A stretch of DNA of 64,000 nt from Novosphingobium sediminicola (GCF_014196525.1 NZ_JACIDX010000004.1:219763-283762), one strand, 5' to 3'. Shown: positions 8,798 through 18,276, counted from the stretch's first letter. Made by a program: numbers and translations. Notes: a model not told the origin generated them from the letters alone.

Positions 8798-9715
8798 TTA
8801 TTTGCCCTTGGACCGGGGCAGCGCGGGCGGCGCGGGCGGGTCCACTTTCGCGTCCACCAGCCCAAGTGCCCAGCGGATGCCCTGATGCGCCATCTCGCGG
8901 AATTTGGGGTCGTCCCACACCTGTTCCTGATGGCCGATGGTCAGATTATAGACCCGGCCCTTGCCATAGGATTTGGCCCAGACCAGCGGGAAATCATCGT
9001 CGGCGCGGGTCTTGCGCTGCTGCGGCGTCATCTTGCTCGGGTCCAGCCGCAGGATGACATGCGCGTCCTTGCTGGAAAACGGCATGCGCATCACCGGGAA
9101 CTGATCGGTATAGGCAAAGCTCTTGGGAAAGACGCCCGCGCCGGGAAAGGTGGGGTCCTCATTGATGATCTGCATCGTATCGACGCGAAACTCGCTTTCC
9201 ATAAAGGCGCCGATCATCTGGGTGAATTCGGGCCATTCGTAATAGGCGACCGTGGCGGCGTGGCCTGCGATGAAGCCCTTGCCGTCCTGTTTCACGAAAG
9301 ATAGCAGATCGGCCTTCTGCTGATCGCTCAAGGCCCCTGCCCCGCTGCCCAGATAGAAGACCGCGTCGAACTGATCGAGATTACGCGCATTGACCGGCTT
9401 GCCCGCATAGCGCGTGCCTTGACCGACAATCGGGGCCTTGGTGATAAGCTGGCTGTCGGTGCGGATCACGGTGGCCCATTCGCCATGCTCGCGCCCCATC
9501 TGTTCGATCACGCCCATCGCATGGTTGATCGAATCGTGATGCCATCCGGTCTGGACATCGGCGATAATCAGCAGCTTCTTCATCCCAGGCCACGGATCGT
9601 TGACGCTCGATTGCGGCATCATCGGCGGCGGGGCGGCAGGCGACTGGGCAGGCGGTATTTGGGCCAGCGCCACGGCGGGCAGCAAACCCGCCAGCAAGAA
9701 CATCTTACGCATCAT
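8798..9715 (-). CDS. ThuA-domain protein, exported
   Basis: A 305-residue protein with a signal peptide (MMRKMFLLAGLLPAVALA). A ThuA-like glutamine-amidotransferase fold follows: KKLLIIADVQTGWHHDSINHA at the first strand, AVFYLGSGAGALSDQQK near the nucleophile-elbow position, FIAGHAATVAYYEWPEF and, near the end, GKGRVYNLTIGHQEQVWDD. The family is linked to trehalose or other sugar use, but its biochemical role is unclear. The nucleophile Cys of true amidotransferases is absent. It starts 12 bases after the PQQ dehydrogenase stop, so the two are one operon. Confidence 0.85.
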   Translation of the reverse strand: MMRKMFLLAGLLPAVALAQIPPAQSPAAPPPMMPQSSVNDPWPGMKKLLIIADVQTGWHHDSINHAMGVIEQMGREHGEWATVIRTDSQLITKAPIVGQGTRYAGKPVNARNLDQFDAVFYLGSGAGALSDQQKADLLSFVKQDGKGFIAGHAATVAYYEWPEFTQMIGAFMESEFRVDTMQIINEDPTFPGAGVFPKSFAYTDQFPVMRMPFSSKDAHVILRLDPSKMTPQQRKTRADDDFPLVWAKSYGKGRVYNLTIGHQEQVWDDPKFREMAHQGIRWALGLVDAKVDPPAPPALPRSKGK

Positions 9716-9727
9716 CCGTACTCCCCC

Positions 9728-11959
9728 TTACGGCAAGCGATAGGCCACCAGCGTGTCGGACATTTCTGGCCCGCCCACCGCTGTGCCGCCGCCCGCGGCC
9801 ACCACGACATATTGTTTCCCATCCGCGCCCATATAGGTGATCGGCGTCGAATGGGCCGAGGCCTCCAGCACGCTCTGCCAGAGCAGCTTGCCGGTCTTGG
9901 CGTCAAAGGCGCGGAAGCGGTGGTCGTTGGTCGCCCCAATAAAGACCAGCCCGCCCGCCGTGACGATATTGCCGCCGATATTGGGCGCGCCGGTGTTGAG
10001 GCCAGCCTTGCCCAGCGCCTCGGTAATGCCCAGAGGCACGCGCCATGCGATGCTGCGCTTCGCCACATCGACCGCCACCAGCTCGCCCCAAGGCGTTGCG
10101 CCGCAGGTCAGGTTCACGCCATTGGCGGGATAGGTAAAGCCCTGCGGCGGGCGCGGGCCGGTGGGGCGCGGAGGAGGAGGACCGGCGGGCACATTGCGGT
10201 TCATCATCGCCACGCCGGACCCGCCCGCCACCTTGGGGCGATAAACGGGTCGGTTCTGAACATTGACGAAGTAGTATCCCAGCGGCGCGGAATAGCTGCC
10301 CCCGCCCCAGTTCGGCCCGCCCACCGGGCTGGGATAGGTAAGCGTGGCATGCGCGCTGCTCTGACGCGGGGCATAGAGGTCGCCCACCACGATGCCGTTC
10401 TTGTCCCAGAAATCGGTGCAGGCGGCCTTCATGCCGGGGAGCAGATCGGGGATCTCCTCACGCTTCATCGTAATCCGCGCGATGGGGCCGGGCGCATCGG
10501 GGAAAGGCTGGGTCGGCCAGACTTCATCGGTCGGTTCATCGGCGCGGGGCGTGGGCTTTTCATTGAAACCATTGAGCGGCTCGCCCGTCACCCGGTCGAA
10601 CATGAAGAACAGCCCATGCTTGCCCGTCAGCATTACTGCAGGCACCGATTTGCCCCCCTGCGTCACATCGGCCAGCAGCGGCGGCGTGGGCGAATCCCAG
10701 TCCCAGATGTCATGGTGCGTCAATTGGTGATGCCACAGCAGCTTGCCCGTGGCCGCGTCCAACGCCAGCAAAGTGTCGGAATAAAGCTGCGGCCCCTTGG
10801 CACCTGAATTGGCGTCGCCGGTGGGGGCGTAAAGGATGCCGCGCGCCTCGTCGATCGCCATGGTCGACCAGACATTGGCCCCCGACGTATCGCGCCATTC
10901 ATCGCCCACCCAAGTGTCATGATTGGCCTCGCCCGGTTCGGGGATGACGTGGAAGGCCCAAACCTGACGCCCGGTGCGCGCGTCAAAGGCTCGGATGTCG
11001 CCGCGCGGCTGAGGCGGGCCGCCCTCGCCCGGACGCGCGCCGGTGATGATAAGATCGCGCCAGATCGTGACCGGATTGGGGATGGTGAAGGTGGACCGGC
11101 GCGATTCGCCCACGATTTCCGAGGCCACGCCGATATAGGCGTCGATCACCCCGCCCCGGCCAAAGCCGCGCGCGGGCTGGCCGGTGGTAACGTCCACCGC
11201 CATCAGATAGCCCTCATCAGTGCCGAAGATCAGGCGCGGGGCGGTCTTGGCGTCTCCGGGCCAATAGGCGATGCCGCGCCCGTGGATGCCCTTGGGGCTT
11301 TCATATTTCCAGATCACCTCGCCGGTTTCGGGGCGGATGGCGGTGATGCTGGCTTTCAGGTCCGGTTTCAGCGGCGTGGCGGGGGTGGAAATATACATCA
11401 CCCCGCCGATCAGCAGCGGCGTCACTTCAAAGCGCGAATCCAGCCCCTGATCGCCCGCCTTGCTGGGGCCGGTGCCATAGCGGAAGGTCCATGCCGGTTG
11501 CAGGCGGGCCACATTCTTCGCGTTGATCTGCGTTAGGCCTGAGAAATTGCCATTGCCCCCGCCGCCGCCATAGGCTGGCCATTGGTTCGCCCCGCTGGGC
11601 CGGGGATAGAGCGCCTTGACCTTGGCCTCGCCCTGCGCAACAGGCATCGGGGCGGCCATCGCGCTTTCTTTCGCCTGATAATGGGCGAGGAGGTAGGACC
11701 GCACCGCCGCCTCATCCGCCGGGGTGATAATCAACCCCTGCTTCTTCATCTTGGCCAGCGTTTCGTCCCAGTCGGCGGCGCTCTTGGGCTTGGCGGTCAC
11801 GGTGCCGATGGCGTGGCATTTGCTGCAATTGGCAGCAAATTCGGCGCGGCCCGGCCCCTGCGGCAGGCGCGCGATCCAATCCTCGCCCGTTTGGGCAAGA
11901 GCATTGGCCGCGGTAATGGCCAACACGCTGACCATCGCGCCAAACAGGCTCCGTTTCAT
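9728..11959 (-). CDS. PQQ-dependent dehydrogenase with N-terminal cytochrome c domain
   Basis: A 743-residue periplasmic quinoprotein. After the signal peptide (MKRSLFGAMVSVLAITAANALAQ would be too long to be other than cleaved) comes a class I cytochrome c domain with CSKCH at about residue 47-51. It is followed by an eight-bladed PQQ beta-propeller from about residue 135 with repeated DA-TGKLLW type blade motifs. Such enzymes oxidise sugars or alcohols in the periplasm and pass electrons through haem c to the respiratory chain. Having the haem at the N-terminus differs from the C-terminal haem of alcohol dehydrogenases. I chose the ATG after GGGAGAAG. The substrate is unknown; the neighbouring GH43 points to a pentose or oligosaccharide. 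Confidence 0.88.
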   Translation of the reverse strand: MKRSLFGAMVSVLAITAANALAQTGEDWIARLPQGPGRAEFAANCSKCHAIGTVTAKPKSAADWDETLAKMKKQGLIITPADEAAVRSYLLAHYQAKESAMAAPMPVAQGEAKVKALYPRPSGANQWPAYGGGGGNGNFSGLTQINAKNVARLQPAWTFRYGTGPSKAGDQGLDSRFEVTPLLIGGVMYISTPATPLKPDLKASITAIRPETGEVIWKYESPKGIHGRGIAYWPGDAKTAPRLIFGTDEGYLMAVDVTTGQPARGFGRGGVIDAYIGVASEIVGESRRSTFTIPNPVTIWRDLIITGARPGEGGPPQPRGDIRAFDARTGRQVWAFHVIPEPGEANHDTWVGDEWRDTSGANVWSTMAIDEARGILYAPTGDANSGAKGPQLYSDTLLALDAATGKLLWHHQLTHHDIWDWDSPTPPLLADVTQGGKSVPAVMLTGKHGLFFMFDRVTGEPLNGFNEKPTPRADEPTDEVWPTQPFPDAPGPIARITMKREEIPDLLPGMKAACTDFWDKNGIVVGDLYAPRQSSAHATLTYPSPVGGPNWGGGSYSAPLGYYFVNVQNRPVYRPKVAGGSGVAMMNRNVPAGPPPPRPTGPRPPQGFTYPANGVNLTCGATPWGELVAVDVAKRSIAWRVPLGITEALGKAGLNTGAPNIGGNIVTAGGLVFIGATNDHRFRAFDAKTGKLLWQSVLEASAHSTPITYMGADGKQYVVVAAGGGTAVGGPEMSDTLVAYRLP

Positions 11960-12006
11960 TCTCTTCTCCCGCATCACGCTTCTTTTGCGTCTATGGGGAT
12001 TAGAGG

Positions 12007-12036
12007 GCAAAGCGCCAGCGGTCGCTGGCTGGCGCT
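12007..12036 (-). terminator. Weak hairpin between GH43 and PQQ dehydrogenase genes
   Basis: An 8-bp stem (AGCGCCAG / CTGGCGCT) with a ten-base loop and only TTTG after it on the minus strand. It may attenuate rather than end transcription into the dehydrogenase gene. Confidence 0.4.
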
Positions 12037-12087
12037 GCACCAGATCCTTGCCTGCGAGGGAATTACGCCTGCGAAGGAATTGCCTCC

Positions 12088-13740
12088 CTAGGGCAGGGCG
12101 CGGAAGCGATAGTCCATAAACCGCACCGTCCCCTTGCCGCTGGCATAGAGTGCGGGGCGCAGGGATGAGAGATCATCGACCGTATTGGCCTGATAGCCCG
12201 AGACTTCGCTGCGGATGCCGTGGCGGGTCCATGTCTTGCCGTCGAGGCTGTAGTAAAAGGTCACGATCTGGCGGTCATTGACGATTTTCAGATGCAGTTT
12301 GCCCACCTTGGGCGCGGGTTCCTGCCAAAAGCTGGCGTGGCCGCCGCGCCAGGTGACCATCTTCTGCCCGTCGATGCCCATGCCCAGAAACAGCCGGTCA
12401 TCATAAAACAACAGCAAGCCGCCCTGCGCGCCCGCCTCCACATCCACGCTAACGCTGATCTCATAGGCATGGTCGCCCACGGTCTGGGTCAGGGGCGAGC
12501 AATCGGCCGGGCTGGTCCCCTTGGCCTCAAGCTCCAGCACGCCGCCGCCGACCTTGGCCCGGCGCTGTTCGCCCGGCGCGGCGCCGTAAAAGCTCCAGCG
12601 CGTGCCAAAGGCGGGCCGCGTGAAATCATCGCTGCGGGTAAAGCCGCCATGCGTTCCCGTCCGCCCCGTCGGCATCGGCATGGCCAGCGACAGATCGCCC
12701 CCCAGCGCCCTCGGCCAGCCATCGGCATCCCACGTCATCGGCTCCAGCAAGGTCTGGCGGCCCAGCGAGCGGTAGTCCTTTTCATAGCCGTGATAGACCA
12801 TGTACCAAGCGCCCTTTGGCCCTTCGACCCCCGGCCCCTCCACCATCGTGGCATGGCCGCGCGACCACCATGCTTCCTTGTCGCTATGCGTGCGGACAAT
12901 CGGATTATGCGGGCAATTGACCCAAGGCCCCTTCGCCGATTTCGACCGCGCGATAATCACCATATGGCTGGTGGCCGGACCCGATGTCCCGCCCACCGCC
13001 GAGACGAGGTAGAACCATTCGCCCCGCCGGAACAATTTCGGCCCTTCCAGCGAATAGCCCTCGGTGATCCATTCTTCGGGATAATGCCAGCCATCATAGG
13101 CCGGTTCGACCGGGCCGATGGTGGACAGGCCGTCATCGGCCAGCGCCACCCGGTTCACGCCCGAGAGGTACAGGTAACGCTTGCCATCCTCGCCCACCAC
13201 ATGACCCGGATCGATCAGGCCATAGATTTTCAGATCGACCGGATCGCTCCACGGCCCCGCCATGCTGTCGGCATGGATGACATAGATATTGGCGAAACTG
13301 TGCAGATCCTTGGCCCATGGGGCGTGCATGAAGGGGATGTAGATATAGTAACGGCCATTATGCATGGCGATATCGACGGCAAACACCGTGCCCAGCGGCT
13401 TTTCCAGCGCAGGCCCCATCGGGCGCCAGTTCACCAGATCGCGCGAATGCCAGATGATCAGACCCGGCGCGGCCTCGAAGCTGGAATGGGTCATGTAATA
13501 ATCGTCACCATCCTTCAGGATCGAAGGATCGGGATAATCGCCCGGCATGATCGGATTGCGATACCAGCCATTGCCAAGATCGGCGCGGCGTTCTCCCTCA
13601 GGACCGGTGGCGTGGCCGGTGGCGATGTTGGCGGGGCGCGGTTTGGTCATCGACGGGGCGGCCAAGGCAGGAACAGCGGGCAGCGCGGCCCCCATCGCTC
13701 CGGTGGCAAGGCTTTCCAATGCAGAACGTCGCGTAACCAT
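12088..13740 (-). CDS. Glycoside hydrolase family 43 protein with C-terminal beta-sandwich
   Basis: A 550-residue exported enzyme. The N-terminus VTRRSALESLATGAMGAALP resembles a Tat signal, so export of a folded enzyme is likely. The five-bladed propeller of GH43 (about 55-350) shows the catalytic base in GDYPDPSILK, the pKa-modulating Asp in LIDPGHV and the acid in WITEGYSLEGPKLF. A C-terminal ~190-residue beta-sandwich of the type found after GH43 xylosidases and arabinofuranosidases follows. It probably removes xylose or arabinose units from hemicellulose pieces. It is the first gene after a palindromic promoter region and leads the run GH43, PQQ dehydrogenase, ThuA. Confidence 0.9.
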   Translation of the reverse strand: MVTRRSALESLATGAMGAALPAVPALAAPSMTKPRPANIATGHATGPEGERRADLGNGWYRNPIMPGDYPDPSILKDGDDYYMTHSSFEAAPGLIIWHSRDLVNWRPMGPALEKPLGTVFAVDIAMHNGRYYIYIPFMHAPWAKDLHSFANIYVIHADSMAGPWSDPVDLKIYGLIDPGHVVGEDGKRYLYLSGVNRVALADDGLSTIGPVEPAYDGWHYPEEWITEGYSLEGPKLFRRGEWFYLVSAVGGTSGPATSHMVIIARSKSAKGPWVNCPHNPIVRTHSDKEAWWSRGHATMVEGPGVEGPKGAWYMVYHGYEKDYRSLGRQTLLEPMTWDADGWPRALGGDLSLAMPMPTGRTGTHGGFTRSDDFTRPAFGTRWSFYGAAPGEQRRAKVGGGVLELEAKGTSPADCSPLTQTVGDHAYEISVSVDVEAGAQGGLLLFYDDRLFLGMGIDGQKMVTWRGGHASFWQEPAPKVGKLHLKIVNDRQIVTFYYSLDGKTWTRHGIRSEVSGYQANTVDDLSSLRPALYASGKGTVRFMDYRFRALP

Positions 13741-13760
13741 GTCATCCCCTCGGCTTATTT

Positions 13761-13800
13761 TAGAACCATAGTTCTATTAAACTATGGTAGCGGTAGCAAG
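13761..13800 (-). promoter_or_regulatory. Overlapping palindromes in the GH43 promoter region
   Basis: Two nested dyads are visible: TAGAAC-CATA-GTTCTA and the perfect ACCATAGTT-CTATTA-AACTATGGT (9-bp arms). They are followed at once by TGGTAGCGGTAGCAA, which is similar to LacI-type boxes such as the Xanthomonas xylan box TGGTAGCGCTAACA (from memory). They lie 25-60 bases upstream of the GH43 start codon, so they are good operator candidates for sugar-responsive control. Confidence 0.55.
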
Positions 13801-13817
13801 GGGAAAAGGAAATCGCC

Positions 13818-14273
13818 CTATCCGCGCCGGTTGGCTATCGCCCGCTCGCGCAGCCGGGCCTGCGCATCGGGGCGAACCGCAACCCCCGGCTCCTCCAGAT
13901 CGGCGAGAATCGGGCAATCGGGCCGATCATCCCCCGCGCAGCATCCGATCAGCGTCTGGAGCGTGCTGCGCATTTCCTCCATTGCGGCGATGCGGGCGCT
14001 CAATTCCTCGACGTGGGCGGCCGCGATGCGTTTGACGTCGGCGCTGTGACGCGAACGGTCGCGCCACAGGCCCAGCAGTTCCTGAATTTCAGCCACGGCA
14101 AAGCCCATGTCGCGCGCGCGGCGGATAAAGCGCAGATTGTGGACATCGGCGGGCGAATAATCGCGGTATCCCGATGTGCGCCGCTCGGCCTTGGGGATCA
14201 AACCGGTGGTTTCGTAATAGCGGATCATCTTGGCCGAAACGCCCGATGCCTTTGCCGCCTCGCCAATGTTCAT
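13818..14273 (-). CDS. cueR: Copper-responsive MerR-family regulator CueR
   Basis: A 151-residue regulator. The winged HTH is at the N-terminus ([21 protein letters not shown]), then the dimerisation helix, then the metal loop [12 protein letters not shown]. Its Cys112 and Cys120 match the two Cu(I) ligands of E. coli CueR in position and spacing. When copper binds, CueR untwists promoters with 19-bp spacers and activates them. Here it overlaps the end of copA by four bases and is transcribed after it, so it probably controls its own operon from the promoter upstream of copA. Confidence 0.93.
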   Translation of the reverse strand: MNIGEAAKASGVSAKMIRYYETTGLIPKAERRTSGYRDYSPADVHNLRFIRRARDMGFAVAEIQELLGLWRDRSRHSADVKRIAAAHVEELSARIAAMEEMRSTLQTLIGCCAGDDRPDCPILADLEEPGVAVRPDAQARLRERAIANRRG

Positions 14274-16732
14274 CGCGCGCCTCCTGTGGCGCGAAATTGC
14301 CGCAAGCGCAGCGAATTGCCCAGCACAAAGACCGAGGACATCGCCATCGCCCCCGCGGCAAACACCGGCGAGAGGAGCACCGGATACAGCACCCCCGCCG
14401 CCACCGGGATCAGCGCAACATTATAGGCAAAGGCCCAGAACAGGTTCTGCCCGATCACCCCCATCGTCGCGCGCGACAGCGCGATGCCATCGCCCACCGC
14501 GCCCAGATGACCCGACATCAGCACAACATCGGCGGCCTCAATGGCAATATCGGTGCCCGTGCCCACCGCCATGCCCACATCGGCCTGCGCCAACGCGGGC
14601 GCATCGTTGATCCCGTCGCCCACATAGGCAAGGCGGCCATATTGCTCCTGCAACCGGCGCACCGCCTCGACCTTGCCCTCGGGCATGACCTGCGCCACCA
14701 CCTCGTCAATGCCCAGACGGGCGGCGATGGCATGGGCGGTGGCGCGATTGTCGCCAGTAATCATCGCCACTTTCAGCCCCAGCGCGTGGAATGCAGCAAT
14801 CGCCTCGGGCGTCCCCGGCTTGACCGGATCGGACACCGCCAGCACCGCCGCCAGCGCGCCATCGATAGCGGCATAGAGCGGGGTCTTGCCCTCTGCCCCC
14901 AGCCGCGCCGCCGTTTGCGCAAAACCCGCAAGGTTCAGCCCCATACTCTCCATATAGCGATCTGCGCCCACGGCCACATCATGGCCATCGACCACGCCCC
15001 GCGCACCCATGCCGGGGATGGCGGCAAAATCGCCCGCCGCGCCGGGGCTGCGCCCTTCGGCCTGCGCGGCCTCGACAATCGCGCGGGCGATGGGATGTTC
15101 GGAGCGTTCCTCAACCGCCGCAATGGCGTCCAGCACCGAACCCCTCTCGAACCCTTCGGCCAGATGCAGGTCGGTCAGCGCCGGATGCCCCAGCGTCAGC
15201 GTGCCGGTCTTGTCCAGTCCGATGACTTTGGCCTCGCGCAGCATTTGCAGCGCCTCGCCCCGGCGAAACAGCACGCCCATTTCCGCCGCGCGCCCGGTGC
15301 CGACCATAATCGCCGTGGGCGTGGCCAGCCCCATCGCGCAGGGGCAGGCGATAATCAGCACCGCCACCGCATTGACCAGCGCCAGCCCCAGAGCATGGGG
15401 CGGCCCAAACGCCAGCCAGCCCGCAAAGGTCAGCGCGGCAGCCGCCATCACCGCCGGGACGAACCACAAGGTGATGCGGTCCACCACCGCCTGAATCGGC
15501 AATTTGGAGCCTTGCGCCGCCTCGACCATGGCGATGATTTGCGAGAGCACCGTATCGCCGCCCACAGCCGTAGCGCGAAAGGCCAGCGCGCCCTGCTGGT
15601 TGACCGTGCCGCCGACCAGCGCGCTGCCGATGGTCTTGGCCACCGGGATCGGCTCGCCGGTGATCATCGCCTCATCGACGAAACTCTCGCCCTCGATCAC
15701 CTCGCCATCGACGGGGATGCGCTCGCCGGGGCGGATTTCGATGATGTCACCCGCGATGACATCCCCGATGGCCACTTCCCCGCTGCCGCGCACCCGCGCG
15801 GTTCGGGACTGAAGCCGCACCAGCCTTTGGATCGCCTCGGACGTGCGCCCCTTGGCCCGCGCCTCCAGCATGCGGCCCAGCAGGATCAGCGCGACGATGA
15901 CCGAGGCGGCCTCGTAATAGACATGCACCGTGCCGGGGGGCAGCAGCGCGGGCGCGAAAGTGGCCACGAGCGAATAGGCATAGGCCGCCAGCGTGCCCAC
16001 CGCGACCAGCGAATGCATATCGGGCGCCATCCGCAGCAGCGCCGGAATGCCATGGCGATAGAAACGCCGTCCCGGAAAACCCAGCACCAGCGTGGTCAGC
16101 GCAAATTGGAGATACCAGCTGTTCTGCATACCGATGGTGCGGTGGATCAGCTCATGCATGCCAGGGATCAGATGCGACCCCATTTCCAGCACGAATACCG
16201 GCAGGGCCAGCACCAAAGCCAGCAGGAAATCGCGTTTCAATTCCTGCGCTTCCGCCTCGCGGCGGTCCTGCGCCTCGTCGCGCGCCGCCGCGCCGCGATA
16301 TGCGCGCGCCTGATAGCCCGCCCCGGCCACCGCCGCGATCAGATCCTCGACCGGCGCGCTGCCCCGCACCTGCGCCCGCCCAGTGGCCAGATTGACCGCC
16401 GCCGCGGCAACGCCCGGCACGGCCAGCAGCGCCCGCTCGACCCGGCCCACGCAGGATGCGCAGCTCATCCCATCGATCGCCAGTTCATACGCGGCGGAGG
16501 GAATGTGATAGCCCGCCTCTTCGACCGCGCGGGCGATGGTGCCATGCTCCACCCCCGCATCGGCCACAATATCGGCCCCCGCCGTCGCCAGATTGACGCT
16601 GACCGAGCGCACCCCGGCAACCTTGCCCAGCGCCCTTTCCACCCGCCCCACACAAGAAGCGCAATTCATGCCCTCAATGGCGATATGGCGCCGAATGGGG
16701 CCGGTTGCGGGCTGGGTTTGGGGCTTGTTCAT
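14270..16732 (-). CDS. copA: Copper-exporting P1B-type ATPase CopA
   Basis: An 820-residue inner-membrane Cu(I) pump. Two N-terminal heavy-metal-binding domains carry GMNCASC and GMSCASC. They are followed by paired membrane helices, the transport motif [10 protein letters not shown], the phosphorylated Asp in DKTGTLT, the HP motif SEHPIARAI and the hinge [17 protein letters not shown] chose the downstream ATG (MNKPQTQ). The upstream pair of ATGs about 55 bases earlier lies inside the spacer of the likely CueR-activated promoter, so it would not be on the mRNA. It is co-transcribed with cueR and removes excess copper from the cytoplasm. Confidence 0.95.
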   Translation of the reverse strand: MNKPQTQPATGPIRRHIAIEGMNCASCVGRVERALGKVAGVRSVSVNLATAGADIVADAGVEHGTIARAVEEAGYHIPSAAYELAIDGMSCASCVGRVERALLAVPGVAAAAVNLATGRAQVRGSAPVEDLIAAVAGAGYQARAYRGAAARDEAQDRREAEAQELKRDFLLALVLALPVFVLEMGSHLIPGMHELIHRTIGMQNSWYLQFALTTLVLGFPGRRFYRHGIPALLRMAPDMHSLVAVGTLAAYAYSLVATFAPALLPPGTVHVYYEAASVIVALILLGRMLEARAKGRTSEAIQRLVRLQSRTARVRGSGEVAIGDVIAGDIIEIRPGERIPVDGEVIEGESFVDEAMITGEPIPVAKTIGSALVGGTVNQQGALAFRATAVGGDTVLSQIIAMVEAAQGSKLPIQAVVDRITLWFVPAVMAAAALTFAGWLAFGPPHALGLALVNAVAVLIIACPCAMGLATPTAIMVGTGRAAEMGVLFRRGEALQMLREAKVIGLDKTGTLTLGHPALTDLHLAEGFERGSVLDAIAAVEERSEHPIARAIVEAAQAEGRSPGAAGDFAAIPGMGARGVVDGHDVAVGADRYMESMGLNLAGFAQTAARLGAEGKTPLYAAIDGALAAVLAVSDPVKPGTPEAIAAFHALGLKVAMITGDNRATAHAIAARLGIDEVVAQVMPEGKVEAVRRLQEQYGRLAYVGDGINDAPALAQADVGMAVGTGTDIAIEAADVVLMSGHLGAVGDGIALSRATMGVIGQNLFWAFAYNVALIPVAAGVLYPVLLSPVFAAGAMAMSSVFVLGNSLRLRQFRATGGAR

Positions 16733-16769
16733 GGCTGATGGCTCACGCTGGAAAACAGGTTCTGGCGTG

Positions 16770-16800
16770 AATGTGGGGCTTGCCATCATGGGAAGGTCAA
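16770..16800 (-). promoter_or_regulatory. CueR-type promoter of copA-cueR
   Basis: On the minus strand a -35 TTGACC is followed by a 19-bp spacer and a weak -10 CACATT. The 19-bp spacing is the hallmark of MerR-family activated promoters. The spacer has the CueR-like dyad CCTTCC-N7-GCAAGC. The transcript would start about 30 bases upstream of the chosen copA ATG. Confidence 0.8.
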
Positions 16801-16876
16801 GGGGAAATGGCGCAGAAATCCCACCACGCAGTCATAGCATGGGCGCAAGCGTGTCATTTTTCAGATTGTGGGGAAA

Positions 16877-16953
16877 TGGTGCACCCGACAGGATTCGAAC
16901 CTGTGACCCCTGCCTTCGGAGGGCAGTACTCTATCCAGCTGAGCTACGGATGC
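16877..16953 (-). tRNA. tRNA-Arg (anticodon CCG)
   Basis: A complete cloverleaf on the minus strand: acceptor stem GCATCCG/CGGGTGC, D-arm with AGCTCAGCTGGATAGAG, anticodon arm CTGCC-CTCCGAA-GGCAG giving anticodon CCG, T-arm with GGTTCGAATCC and an encoded CCA end. It decodes CGG. No integrase gene lies next to it. The stretches on each side (16801-16876 and 16954-17073) show no gene. Confidence 0.97.
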
Positions 16954-17073
16954 GCACGAGTTGATTGCGCGGTTAGCAGCGCTTGACCGCCATGGCCAGA
17001 GATTTTCGCTTCGTGGTAAAAACTTTGGCGCATTAGGCTTTTGGCAAGAGCTGGTTTCTATAAAGTAGGAGTC

Positions 17074-17478
17074 ATGGAACCTGCGCCTTTCTCTTCCGAT
17101 GCTCCGGCCCCATCGGGGGCTTTGCCCGGTGATACCGATTCTCCGGGCGCCGATCCTTTGGGAATGCGCTGGGGCGCTCTGCGCGAGGCCGCGCGGGCGA
17201 TCGGGGCGCTGGCGGGGGAAAATTCGGCTCAGGAAGTGGCCGCGCTGCTGGCCTTTCCGGCCGGTTTGCGCCGGGCCGATCCGCGCCGGGCGCGGTTGAT
17301 CGAACAATCCATCGGCGATCTGGTGGCGATTATGGAGCCGGGCGTGGCCGCGCTGCTTGCCGTGCATGAGCGCGGTGGGGATGTGAGGCCTGCGGCGCGC
17401 GCGCTGTGGCAGGAATTCACCTCGGCGCGCGGCGGGTTGCTGGCGCTGGTGCCGCCGGGCGACGATCAGGGCTTGTAA
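17074..17478 (+). CDS. Small uncharacterised helical protein
   Basis: A 134-residue protein with no signal peptide or membrane segment. The first 35 residues are Pro/Asp-rich and probably disordered. The rest is Ala/Arg/Leu-rich and helical (LREAARAIGALAGE, LIEQSIGDLVAIMEPGVAALLAVHERGGD). The ATG chosen has a well placed TAGGAG site. It sits 28 bases ahead of mmcB on the same strand, so both are probably co-transcribed. I do not recognise the family. Confidence 0.7.
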   Translation: MEPAPFSSDAPAPSGALPGDTDSPGADPLGMRWGALREAARAIGALAGENSAQEVAALLAFPAGLRRADPRRARLIEQSIGDLVAIMEPGVAALLAVHERGGDVRPAARALWQEFTSARGGLLALVPPGDDQGL

Positions 17479-17506
17479 GTTCGCGTTCTGTTCCTAAAAT
17501 GGCGAG

Positions 17507-18001
17507 ATGGATATTCCGCCTGATTCGCTGACCACCGGCAGTCTTACGCCCGATGCTCTGGCTGTCGCGCGCGGCATTGGCCGCCTGTTTGCCCGCAACG
17601 ATATCTGGTGCATGGCCGAAATGCCGCTGCGCAACGGACGGCGGGCCGACCTGATGGGCATCGACGCCAAGGGACAGGTCATCATCGTCGAAATCAAAGT
17701 GGCCCGCGCCGACCTGATGGGCGATGGCAAATGGACCGACTATCTCGACCATTGCGACCGCTTCTTCTGGGGGCTGGCCAGCCACCTCGACCGCGCCTGC
17801 ATGGAAAGCGAAGCCTTCCGCCCCAACCAGTGCGGGCTGATCGTGGCCGATGGCTATGACGCCGAAATCCTGCGACCCGCGCCCCTCATGCCGCTGGCCC
17901 CGGCGCGACGCAAGGTCGAGGTCGAGCGGTTGGCGCGAGCAGCCTTGCGGCGGCAGGCGGTGGCGATGGACCCGCGCATTGGGCAATGGGGTGGGGCTTG
18001 A
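17507..18001 (+). CDS. mmcB: MmcB-family DNA repair protein (DUF1052)
   Basis: A 164-residue protein. The family is a PD-(D/E)XK-like nuclease fold: RRADLMGIDAKGQVIIVEIKVARADLMGDGKW holds the Asp and the ExK pair expected for metal binding (IVEIK), and WTDYLDHCDRFFWG follows. In Caulobacter MmcB belongs to the LexA/SOS regulon and acts in DNA-damage repair with unknown mechanism. Length is normal. A three-hairpin repeat element begins shortly after the stop codon. Confidence 0.85.
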   Translation: MDIPPDSLTTGSLTPDALAVARGIGRLFARNDIWCMAEMPLRNGRRADLMGIDAKGQVIIVEIKVARADLMGDGKWTDYLDHCDRFFWGLASHLDRACMESEAFRPNQCGLIVADGYDAEILRPAPLMPLAPARRKVEVERLARAALRRQAVAMDPRIGQWGGA

Positions 18002-18027
18002 TCGGGGTTTTGAAGAAGGAAGGATGA

Positions 18028-18254
18028 ATGCGAGGGACTAGTCCCTCGCGCTCCCGTTACTGTCTGCGTTGCGCCATGGGTTCGGCGTTTTGTGTCGGAC
18101 GCGGCGTTTGGGTTTTAGAGCCTGCGGCGCCGATCAGCGCAAGCTCGCCGCGCCGCAGGCTTTAACAACCACAGCACCACCCACTCCCCTGCAAACCAAA
18201 GCGCAACCCCATAACGGGATTGCAAAGGGCCCCCGCCCTTTGCCCGCCGGAGGC
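18028..18254 (+). repeat. Three-hairpin dispersed element, copy 1
   Basis: Full copy lying between the convergent genes mmcB and trcR. Module a is the perfect palindrome GCGAGGGACTAGTCCCTCGC at its start. Module b pairs AGCCTGCGGCGC with GCGCCGCAGGCT (18119-18161). Module c pairs GCAAAGGGC with GCCCTTTGC (18222-18243), followed by the invariant CCGCCGGAGGC. Between a and b the conserved CTCCCGTTACTGTC is seen in all full copies. The rest of the 332-base gap holds only the trcR terminator. Confidence 0.9.
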
Positions 18255-18276
18255 CTCTTAAAACCCCTGCAAAACC

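Noticed and set aside
5835..8885. A plus-strand open frame of about 1000 codons opposite the TonB receptor gene
   Set aside because: It is a high-GC antisense artefact: translation is Arg/Gly/His-rich with no domain, while the minus strand encodes a clear receptor.
14174..16738. A plus-strand open frame of about 850 codons opposite copA
   Set aside because: Same artefact; Arg/His/Gln-rich translation, no start signal, and copA on the other strand is unmistakable.
16877..16953. tRNA-Arg as an integration site for a mobile island
   Set aside because: No integrase gene, no direct repeat of the tRNA end and no phage genes in the window.
18028..18254. Repeat element as a CRISPR array or insertion sequence
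   Set aside because: Copies are single and dispersed, have no spacers, no transposase and no terminal target duplication that I can see.
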